DNA from: Xestospongia bergquistia
Taxonomy: Eukaryota > Porifera > Demospongiae > Haplosclerida > Petrosiidae
Assembly (NCBI GenBank): GCA_963965975.1
Contig: OZ014418.1
Span: 74,501 to 138,500, forward strand
DNA length: 64,000 bases
Direction of reading: 5' to 3'
Shown here: piece by piece, positions 47,434 to 61,602 of the stretch
How the letters are laid out: each line of letters begins with the position of its first letter
Position numbering within the stretch: position 1 is the stretch's first letter
The notes under the pieces: generated by a model
What the model saw: the letters and a program-made list of their open reading frames with translations, nothing else
Database searches by the model: none
Told to the model about the DNA's origin: nothing
Position numbers and translations under genes: made by a program

Positions 47434-47671
47434 TATATATTATATATTATATAGGTATAACAGATATATTTATTATTAAATTAACTCTTTATCTTCTCTT
47501 TTGAGGTTTATCGAAGTCATCAAAGACATCCTTTAAACCACCTCGCTCCTCTCAACATGACAACAGTCCAACTTTACTCTCTTACTTCAGTTATCAACAG
47601 TAAGTTTATATATAATATGATAATATGAGATGATGTATATATTCCATAGGAAAGAGAAATTAAAACATTAA
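45122..47671 (+). CDS. EXO1: Exonuclease 1 (XPG/Rad2 family)
   Basis: 5'-3' exonuclease and flap nuclease used in mismatch repair and end resection. The N-terminal XPG domain starts [16 protein letters not shown]. Catalytic acids are in place: [48 protein letters not shown]. The helix-hairpin-helix ([13 protein letters not shown]) and the [17 protein letters not shown] end of the core follow. The C-terminal half (46380-47670) is disordered. It includes an unusual Q/L/D/N-rich repeated stretch (47140-47310, LDDQLKDLS type) and ends [20 protein letters not shown] could be a PCNA- or MLH1-type short motif. Exon joins in the tail are less certain than in the core. Confidence 0.93.
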
Positions 47672-47685
47672 ATGACTTTTTCTAT

Positions 47686-48106
47686 AAAAAGTTTTCTTTG
47701 TATAGAAATGATAAAATATCAGTTACAACTTGTATTAATAAAGACATCAATGTTATACCTGTAATAATAGGTTATATAATTAGTACTCTTATAGCAGGGG
47801 TTTACCTCCTGAGATTGTCACCACCTTAATAAGAAAATTTCCTGATTTTGTAGAATGACAACTCACAAAGTTTGATATAGTAGAATACAATACTATTACA
47901 TGTAATATCTGGACAATATATTTGAGTACAAGATATGACAGGTTATTATCATTACCATAATAATGGATATTTCTGTATTAAACAAACATTTCTTTAGTAA
48001 TAGTAGTGATAATAAATTTATAATCCCTCCTGTTAATAAAGATATTGCTAACACAAACGAAATAAATACATTACAAAGTTTCCTGTGACGATCTTGAATT
48101 CTCATC
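47686..48106 (-). CDS. Possible small membrane protein between EXO1 and CABLES
   Basis: The ATG at 48106 opens MRIQDRHRKLCNVFISFVLA, followed by hydrophobic stretches (ISLLTGGIINLLSLLLL and ISIIMVMIITC). Exon-like pieces further left (about 47790-47825 and 47760-47686) encode ITLMSLLIQVVTDILSF and a stop that does not overlap EXO1. The phases I can see do not join cleanly, so the gene model is doubtful. The position, divergent from CABLES by 91 bp, is typical of real genes in this window. Not assignable to a family. Confidence 0.3.
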
Positions 48107-48197
48107 TGCAAAGCTTGTATCTAGGGAGCCCACCCACTCACTTAATGAAGTATCTAGGCGATGCGTTTTAATTTTAACCCTTTGCGTGGACCTTATT

Positions 48198-49997
48198 ATG
48201 GCTGCAGTTTACAGGGAAAGTATTTCAGCAGCTGTGGAAGACGAGGATAATCCTTCAATTCGACGATCTACAAACAGTTTAGCTAGAAAATATCGTCGTG
48301 GTAAGATTATTAAACAAGGATATAGTAAAGAAGAGAGACAAGACGCGAGGAAAGAGGCAGCGAGAGACTTTTTTCTCAATATTCCTCTTGATAAAGACTT
48401 CAAACCACAAGATCATTTAACGACGACATCTTTATTAGTTAAAGAACGCCATTCAATTGAGATAAAAGTAATACCTGATGAAATCAAACGACCTCTATCA
48501 GCTACAACCCCATCTTACATTGCAATCCAACACGACTTAACATTTGAGTCTCCTAGAAGAAGTAAACGTAAAAAAATATCTCACACAAAGAAACCATCGT
48601 ATGGAGGTAGTAGCATACCAGTACACTCTTCACTTACTCTTAAGGACTATATCACTGAACCAGAGGGAAAAAGGTATTTATATTATTCTAAATGACTATA
48701 TTGTAATATTCTATTTTGTAGATTAGCATTTGTTTATTCAGGATGTCCAGTAATTTTAACATCAATTCTACCATATCGTAAACCAGATAAGAAGACCAAG
48801 TTAGTTCAATATAATTAACTAATTAATTAACTATTAATTATAGGACAGATACATCCAGTTCAGGTCGTACAAGGACTAACAGTATTAGCGTTCAATTAGA
48901 ACTTGAAGGTGGTATGGATTTAGGTGACCCAACTAAAGTAATAAAGATGACCCTATGATTATTATTACTAATTATGATTATAGGAAATATCATTAGCAAA
49001 TTATGGACTATTAGATGCTATATGGACTGATACTAGACAATTGTCAGAAATCTCAGCAACTCCAATAAAGTAACTAATTATGTCTATTATTATATAAAAA
49101 TTTATCTTCCCTAGGCAAGCTAATGTAAAACGAACTCCAGGATTATTAACTCATCAAAGCTCGTTTCATGAGGGACTTACTCCATCTCCTCCTGACTCTA
49201 ATGTTAAGCAGTACCCCTGGCAGTTTTTTCGGGAATTTCATTCACCTCGTTATGTAATTATCAATTATAATCCTGAATGTTTGGATAATGACGAACATTT
49301 TCTGGGACGTCATGTGACTACATTAAATCTTTCTAGTTATCGTGTCTCTTTGTTAAAATACGCTCGCGAGAGTGAAGTCAAAAAAGAAGTTAATAAACAA
49401 TTTAGTGATATGTTTCCTCATATAAAACTAACGCTTACCAAATTAAGGAGGTGAGGGTAGCCCCTTAATTATTTTTATAATTACTTCTTATTAGTATTAA
49501 GAAAGAAATGACCAATGTTGGATTTGAGGTAATTACAGGTTATCCTCAATCTCATACTTCATTCCTATATCCTCAAACCAGTGTGGACTGGATCCTGTGG
49601 CTATAGCACATGCACAAGTCTACTTTGAAAAACTAGTGATGATGGTAATTATCAACAATAGTTAATTATTATTATTAGTCCACTAATTAATAGGGTAAAG
49701 TTAATAAAAGCACTCGTAAAACTATAGCAGGGGCGTGTCTTCTTTTAGCTGTAAAATTCTCTAGTGATATGAAACGATCAGAAATTAAAAACTTAATTGA
49801 GGTAAGTAGAGGGGTTTACTCTATTTCTCCTATTAATTCTCCAATTAAAGGAAACAACAGACAAATTTAGAATATCTCAGAAAGAATTGATGTTATATGA
49901 ATTCCCGACTTTAGTAGCACTTGAATTCTCCCTCGTCACTCCAATACAACAGGTACAATCATATACTGAAAAAATATATAATCTTGAAAACAATTAA
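48198..49997 (+). CDS. CABLES1: CABLES-type cyclin-box protein (CDK5 and ABL enzyme substrate)
   Basis: Start at MAAVYRESISAAVEDEDNPS (48198). The first exon is a basic, low-complexity region with SLARKYRRGKIIKQGYS and DFFLNIPLDKDF. The middle includes LAFVYSGCPVILTSILPYRK and YPWQFFREFHSPRYVIINYN. The C-terminal cyclin box covers AIAHAQVYFEKLVMMGKVNK, AGACLLLAVKFSSDMKRSE, and ELMLYEFPTLVALEFSLVTP. This order is that of CABLES1/2, adaptors that couple CDKs to tyrosine kinases such as Abl and Wee1. It ends at 49997, only 43 bp from the stop of the gene on the opposite strand. CABLES1 versus CABLES2 cannot be decided. Confidence 0.88.
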
Positions 49998-50040
49998 AGC
50001 ATTTGTTATTTCATTAAAAAAGAAATAATTATTTGTTATT

Positions 50041-50990
50041 TTAAAGAAGAAAAGGAATAAATGCTTTTCTTGTTTTGGGATAATTTTCAAACTTCTCTAA
50101 ATAATACCTACACCCACACAAATTAAAATTGCCATTACATATATATAATTATAATACCTGTGATGAGTAAGAGCTCTAGTCCCTATCATTACAGTAGTCA
50201 TTACAGCAAAGACAAGTGCTGGTAGAGTCCAACAGGCAATAGCAAAGCCCCACCATTCCATTGTCTCACCAAAGAAGTTAGCGCCAGACACGTATTCAAA
50301 TGCACCACCTAAAATAATAGAGATGATGTGGGTGAGTGAGTATGGTTACCTTGTGGTATCTTGTATCCTGTCTCTCCTGGTTTACGAAGGTTCCTTAAGA
50401 TACTATCTGAGTGAATATTAATAGCCATTCCAAGTAAGAACAGTAGATGACCTAATATAAAGGCTGGATTCCATAACCAACTAATATCATAGTGATAAAA
50501 TTGAGTTAAACTCCGTGCTTGTAAGTAACCATTTAAAGTACAAACTATAAAGGCAGCCATGACAACGGACAAAGGACTGGGTTTACCTCCACTGAGGCAG
50601 AGTGGATAAATAAATGCTCTAAATGGAATATTAAAATATAATAATAGAGTTAATTACAGGGTCATACCTTTGTATATAATGCATAAGAAACATTCCCAAT
50701 AAGATAATATTTGGATTAAAACCACCCACTTGAGCTCCACCCACATTTAAGACACAATACAAGGGCATTATCACAGCTGGTACCTCCTGAATACACCAGG
50801 CAAATCTAGCATTTATGTAAATATTGAATAAATTGATTCTCGTCTTGTTATATCGTCCATATGGTATGTTAAATTGAACCAAATACAATCCAATCAATAC
50901 TAGACTAGTCAGAAGAAGGAACCACTGTATCCACACACATATAAACCAGTCTTTGCCTTCTCTTAAGTAGAGCAAAAAAGTGTCTGCCAT
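50041..50990 (-). CDS. SRD5A1: 3-oxo-5-alpha-steroid 4-dehydrogenase (SRD5A1/2 type)
   Basis: ER membrane NADPH-dependent reductase of delta-4 steroid or sterol-like substrates. Start at MADTFLLYLREGKDWF. Family marks: FAWCIQEVPAVIMPLY, HYIQRAFIYPL (across an intron), GGKPSPLSVVMAAFIVCTLN, NIHSDSILRNLRKPGETGYK, IPQGGAFEYVSGANFFGE, and a final exon YLEKFENYPKTRKAFIPFLL. All five exons and the usual length of about 255 residues are present. It lies 45 bp downstream of the SLC25 gene on the same strand. Whether sponges use it on true steroids is unknown; the family assignment is firm. Confidence 0.94.
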
Positions 50991-51035
50991 GTTTTAATAA
51001 CTACCTCTAGTAATATTAATAGTCAATGAATATTA

Positions 51036-52084
51036 TTATAACACAGCCTCTTCATTCCCAAAATATTGTAGTAATAAAGTGACAACACTAAATGTGGCAG
51101 CATTTACTGGAAATGCTCTCACAAGAGTTGTACCAAGCCCTCTAAAAAACACTCTCCATCCATCAGCATAATAACTCTTTTTAAAACAGTCTATCATGCC
51201 ATTATATTGACGTGGTCCTTGAACACCATCAACTTGTATACGAGACTTGACTACATCCAAAGGAAAGCACGATGTCCATGTTGTTATACCAGCAATACCT
51301 CCAGCAACTGCCAACTGGTCTGTTCTTAAAGTACCCAGTGACTCATGTCCTGCAAAGTATTGACACAGATATTCATAGACAGTGAAATATGCTACATATC
51401 CAATACAGTCACGATAAAATGTAACTACTATTCCTCTAAATAACTTGCTCGGTCCTTCAGTATGAATTATATTATGCACAGTATTTAATGGACCCATCAA
51501 ATTTGATCCCAGTTGAATTTTTGATGAGAAACGAGAGTAATATTTTGTTCCAATTCCTTGAGTTTGCATTCTTAATTTGACGAGTTCAATTGTCGTAGTT
51601 AATGGAATTTGAACAACTGCAGTTATTATACTAGATATTACTGATGTCCTCATATTAACCCGCTCTCCTCCAGGTTGTAAAGTTTTTACACACCAACTAT
51701 ATGTCCCAAAAAGAATAGCATTAAGTCCAGCTAATGTTACTAGAGGAGTTGATAAACCTTTAAATAATGCCCGCATCTGAAGAAGGTATCATAACCATTT
51801 CATGAAGTATTCTTCACACTTACTCCCTCAGTTCTTATTATGTCAATTCCACAATGAACTGGTCCACTATATCGTGATGAGAAACTGCCTATTCCCTGAG
51901 TCTGTAGTCGACACTAAACCCATTACATCATATTAGGTAATACCCCTATTATTATAGTACCTTAATTGTGTCCAACGGATGACCAACAATAATACCAGCA
52001 CCACCTAGTGTTGCCATAGTAACAAAAGAAAGAGAGGGGGGGGGCACACTTACCTCCAATCCATCCTGCCAAAAATCCTTCCAT
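51036..52084 (-). CDS. SLC25A45: Mitochondrial carrier, SLC25A45/47/48-like
   Basis: Inner-membrane carrier with three repeats. Exon 1 (52084) MEGFLAGWIGG; then AGIIVGHPLDTIKCRLQTQG, the first signature; then MRALFKGLSTPLVTLAGLNA. Repeat 2 carries PLTTTIELVKLRMQTQG, repeat 3 SCFPLDVVKSRIQVDG, and the end reads FFRGLGTTLVRAFPVNAATF. The sequence around each signature resembles SLC25A45/47/48, a group of amino-acid or carnitine-derivative carriers. The substrate is not predictable from what I see. Repeat 2 has an altered signature start (IPLTTT instead of PxD), which also varies in the group. Confidence 0.85.
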
Positions 52085-52139
52085 GTGACACTTAATTAAC
52101 TTCAATTAAAATAATTAAAATTAGTCAATAAAAATAGTA

Positions 52140-53657
52140 CTACAAATATGAATTAAAGTGTTCAATACATGTATCAAAATATTTAAGAAATACTCCTATA
52201 TAATGGAGATCTCCTACAGCATTAGCAGCAAGATATTCAATGTAATTTCCAAACCAAATCTCCCACGTATCTTGAGGTAACCCCTTGATTAAATGTGGTA
52301 ATTGATTTAAAAACTTTTTCAAATTCGTTTTGACAAGTTTTTGAGCAATTCCTTGAAAAAATAATGGAGGCAAATGATCATTTTCACAAAGTAACGATTT
52401 CCTTCTTTGTTGCTTTTCTGTATAATTAGAATACAAAACACCTTGTTTCACTAGTGTAGAAAAACGCGAGTGATACAATTTATACATAAAGTAATGTCCG
52501 CTAGTTTTAAATACTGTATCATAGTTGAACTTCTCTTCCTTATCAACACATGACAGTTGTTGACAAACACTTTCAATTGCTTTGTAAACAACAGCAGAAC
52601 CAGCAATAGCTTGTAAATGATCTCCATGCCACGACACTTCATTGAATGGAATATTTAGACTAAATATTTGTTCCATTATTTTAGTCTGTTCAGTATCAGT
52701 CCAAACATTAACTGATATACTCACATCCATTGATTCAACATGATGAAACCACAATGGAGGCATATATAGTAAGTCTCCTGGTTCTAAGATCACTTCATGT
52801 GATTCTACATTCAATATTAATGGATATTCTTTAACATCACTTGGATTTGAGATATTAATTTGAGCCTGGGCGTGGCTAGGATGAAGAAAAGGGTAAGGAT
52901 ATAAACCAGGCCAGTTTGTAGGTTTAAACATTGTAAATTTTTTGGTACCATAAAGTTGAGCATAGAAGTTATAATAGCCATCATAATGACAGTGTGCTAT
53001 TACATGAGGTTGACCAATCCATACATTAATTGATGAGTGGGCAGGGTTAGGTGATAATAATTCGTCAATTGGGGCTATATCTTGTAATGCCCACTCCCCT
53101 AATTGGCTGATGTCTCCTGATAAATAATGATATCTTCCATTAATAGGATTTTGAATACGTCTGAAAAATTCTTTACTTGATAATGTGACATTTGTTTTAT
53201 AAGGATTGACATGGTTAGTAAATTGACTGAGAGGTTTTCTAGTGTCATAATAGGGGCCAAACCAGCGATTGTCATTTTCATAAACTCCTTGTAACTGAGA
53301 TAGTTTTGATTGTAAATAATTTGGAGACCACGCCCTCAAAGCATCCCACCGAGTAATGATAGAATTTTTGAGTACAACTGGTGTTTTTCTTTTAATAATA
53401 TCAGCTGAAAATGACGTCTGTGGGCTAGGTAATGTGATGATTTCCACACTGTGAACACTGCTAAACTCCACCCCCCTCTCTCTGAGGAAAATATACCATA
53501 TAATGGCTGTACAGATACAACTAAACGTGAAGGCTCCAAGTAAAGTCGAATAAAGTTGAAAATGAGTGGATTGCTCGTCTTCTTTAGATATTTCCTGCTT
53601 TGTCTTTGTCGTTTGACGAGGAGACTTTCTTTTCCTAATATTATTACTAGCAGCCAT
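52140..53657 (-). CDS. Membrane-anchored JmjC/cupin-8 dioxygenase-like protein
   Basis: Intronless, 505 residues. A basic N-terminus (RKRKSPRQTTKTKQ) is followed by one transmembrane helix (about residues 36-56, LLGAFTFSCICTAIIWYIF), so a type II membrane protein is likely, with the catalytic part in the ER/Golgi lumen or outside. The JmjC core has the iron ligands in AHCHYDGYYNFY (HxD) and PPLWFHHVES (distal His), with EPGDLLYMPP before the latter. KKFTMF and NVWT fit the fold of FIH/HSPBAP1-like Fe(II)/2-oxoglutarate hydroxylases. A long C-terminal helical region of about 170 residues is unassigned. The target is unknown. It shares a 125-bp promoter with NVL. Confidence 0.85.
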   Translation of the reverse strand: MAASNNIRKRKSPRQTTKTKQEISKEDEQSTHFQLYSTLLGAFTFSCICTAIIWYIFLRERGVEFSSVHSVEIITLPSPQTSFSADIIKRKTPVVLKNSIITRWDALRAWSPNYLQSKLSQLQGVYENDNRWFGPYYDTRKPLSQFTNHVNPYKTNVTLSSKEFFRRIQNPINGRYHYLSGDISQLGEWALQDIAPIDELLSPNPAHSSINVWIGQPHVIAHCHYDGYYNFYAQLYGTKKFTMFKPTNWPGLYPYPFLHPSHAQAQINISNPSDVKEYPLILNVESHEVILEPGDLLYMPPLWFHHVESMDVSISVNVWTDTEQTKIMEQIFSLNIPFNEVSWHGDHLQAIAGSAVVYKAIESVCQQLSCVDKEEKFNYDTVFKTSGHYFMYKLYHSRFSTLVKQGVLYSNYTEKQQRRKSLLCENDHLPPLFFQGIAQKLVKTNLKKFLNQLPHLIKGLPQDTWEIWFGNYIEYLAANAVGDLHYIGVFLKYFDTCIEHFNSYL

Positions 53658-53782
53658 GTTTTAATTTGTTTTGTAGTATACGGACTTTACCTTAATTTTA
53701 TTTCCCATTGCATTTCTACAGAAATTTCAAAACGTTTCCGTATACTGTTTGTAAACGTTTAACCACGTGGATTACATCTAGT
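53658..53782. promoter_or_regulatory. Divergent JmjC-NVL promoter with inverted repeat
   Basis: 125 bp between start codons contain a perfect 10-bp inverted repeat, AGTATACGGA (53675-53684) and TCCGTATACT (53737-53746), an AAACGTTT pair, and CACGTGG (about 53764-53770). Confidence 0.5.
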
Positions 53783-59419
<5,637 letters not shown>

Positions 59420-59683
59420 CTGTTGACATTTTTTAAATTTAAATATTTGTTAGAATGGTTCAACAATTATAAATAAATTATAAACAATCATGAGGGGCTA
59501 TTGAACAAAAAAGAATATAAATTATTAAAATATGACAAAGGAAATGATTGAAAGGTGAAAAATTAACAAAAGATAGCTTCAATTGATCTTTTAAATTCAC
59601 TAAGAGAATAAATATGGGGTTGTAATAAAGGGTGACATTTTGAACACAAATCATTTACTACTATAGGATAGGAAGGGCAGCAG

Positions 59684-59704
59684 TATATAAATAAAATAAA
59701 TATT
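59684..59704 (-). promoter_or_regulatory. AU-rich element in the ZFP36-type 3' UTR
   Basis: On the transcribed strand of the ZFP36-like gene this reads TATTTATTTTATTTATA, with two overlapping UAUUUAU-like sites. It lies 230 bp after its stop codon. Family proteins bind this sequence, so self-regulation is possible. It also falls beyond the end of NVL on the other strand. Confidence 0.5.
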
Positions 59705-59931
59705 AAACCTGTATAATGTTTTTGTTGGACACAAAATGTATTCAAGAGTTATGGGATAAACTGGTGAACGTTATAAAAATGTTAGCTGCTAAATTGTGTT
59801 GAGAGTGATTTGTAAATGAGGACGAACACACATTTTTTTCTTGACAACTTTTTAAGTGATTTTAAAGCCACATAGTGCACAAATTAAACAGGGGAAATAC
59901 ACTTACACTTGTTATCCTTCCTTACAACCAA

Positions 59932-61192
59932 TTACTACTGCTGCTGCCAACTAAACCAATAAGAGCAGTATCACTACGTGAATTAAGCATGTCAAACACA
60001 GGCAAACGAGAGTGGCTCTGACTGGTAAAAATTTCATCGTCAAGACTTATGGTAGAGAATCTCTCGGAGAGGTCTTTGTTCATTGGAGAGACGAGAGGTT
60101 TGACTGGAGAGAGGCTTTCTGATGAGACACTGTCCCAGTCATTATAAGTCTCTTGTTCAGTAGATGTTGGATAATAGTTCCATCCATCATATGATGAGAA
60201 AGTTGGTTGACTGCTAGAAGATTTTAAAGGATCAACGTCTGCTTCTTCAGAAGAGCTATCAGAAAGAGGGAACTCAAATATCTTGCCACTTCCAACAAAG
60301 AAGCTCGCAGTCTCGTCAGGAGATGAAATCCCCGAGTCTTGAGATGGACTAGGTGGAGGTGGTTGAAGAATCGGACGTGGAATGGAAGGGACAACCCCAT
60401 TATTAGGAAAAGTTAATGTAGGCTGTGATTGACGAGCTTCTCCTTTGTTGTGTATAAAATGGCAGCGTGGTCCATATGGACAGTAACCAGTAGAATGGAA
60501 TGTCCGACATAGTTCGGTCTTGTACTTTGGGTGACGAGGGAGAGACCGGAGGTCTTGTGCACCATGAGCAAATTGACATTTATCTCCATATTTGCAGTAA
60601 CCATATTCTTGGTAAGGACGGCATAACTCTGTTTTATAGCGACTAGTATTGAGAGTTGTTTTCAGAGCGCTTTGTTTTAATGGAAGATCTTCTGATTTTG
60701 CTTTGAGTTGTCCTCCATGAAGATATGCTTCAGCTGAGAAAGAACGTTGACGAAAAGTGTCTGCTTCAGATGGACCAACCTGTTAAATGGAAAAAATTCA
60801 ATTAATACTTTAAACTTTGATTTTTCATAGCTGGGGAAAAGAATGAATTTAAGAAATGATAAACACCTAATGTTGTGAAAGGAGGCCAATATTATTCAAA
60901 GCAAGTGCACTCTTTATCATATCAGACATCTCCTATAATAAATGTTGTAGAAGTATGAAAAGGTTCAGCGCCTCTAGATAGGAGGCACTTAAACCACACA
61001 GACAGATCGCCTACAGGCAAACTCAGGCAATAAAGGATTAACAATATTATAGTCCATGCATTCTACAACTTTAACACATATTGTCCTCGCGAAGTAGTTG
61101 TGTTAGTGATAGCAAGTGTATCTTAGACAAGATGGGATCTAGCCGTAACTTACTCGAGGTAGCTCGAAGGAGTGACTCAGATCTTTCTGCAT
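59932..61192 (-). CDS. ZFP36L1: ZFP36/TIS11-type tandem CCCH mRNA-decay factor
   Basis: Binds AU-rich elements and recruits the CCR4-NOT deadenylase. A 13-codon first exon (61192-61154, MQKDLSHSFELPR) joins in phase to a long second exon (60779-59932) beginning VGPSEADTFRQRSFS. The tandem fingers are typical: RYKTELCRPYQEYGYCKYG, DKCQFAHGAQDLRSLPRHPK, then YKTELCRTFHSTGYCPYG and RCHFIHNKGEAR. The tail is Ser/Pro-rich and contains SRLPVFDML, resembling the CNOT1-binding C-terminal motif (RLPIF type). It ends SSSSNWL. RSFS and similar sites could be 14-3-3/MK2 targets. The intron holds a possible stop-containing exon. One gene probably stands for the vertebrate ZFP36, L1 and L2. Confidence 0.9.
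60867..60933 (-). other. Candidate stop-containing (poison) exon in the ZFP36-type intron
   Basis: 67 nt flanked by an acceptor (TTTATTATAG) and a donor-like GTGTTT. It has an own ATG (MSDMIKSALALNNIGLL) but ends with an in-frame TAG just before the donor. It could be a regulated exon that truncates the message, an alternative 5' exon, or chance. Confidence 0.35.
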
Positions 61193-61602
61193 GGTATACG
61201 ATCAGAGAGAAGTTGCAAATTCAAACGTCTTAGTATCAACTTGACTATCAGCTAGCTGAGGTTTGCAAGCGTTCACTTGGCGACTAAATGACTCGACTTT
61301 TATACGCTTCAGACGTACTGACTGCAGCCACTTGCACTGTTAGCGAAATAATAGTTTACAGGGAAGTTCGTAGGCTTCGATTACTGTTCAGCTCTTTTGA
61401 TTGGTCAGTCAAGTTCAAAGGAGATGACCTGTTAGTTATTATTAAAAATATGTTTTCGATCGATGTACTAATTTAATTACATTAAAGTTTAACAGTTTAA
61501 TAACGATCACGTGATTCTTTATCCGTTGCACGTGTTTTTTTATTGGTAGGAGTTTCCCATTTACAAAGAGAGCTGACTTGTTCTCTCATCTGACTGTTTA
61601 TA
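61193..61602. promoter_or_regulatory. Divergent flank of the ZFP36-type and GRAM genes
   Basis: 410 bp between start codons, relatively GC-rich near 61200-61350. It includes ATCACGTGAT (about 61506-61516), a palindromic E-box context. No other gene is seen. Confidence 0.45.
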
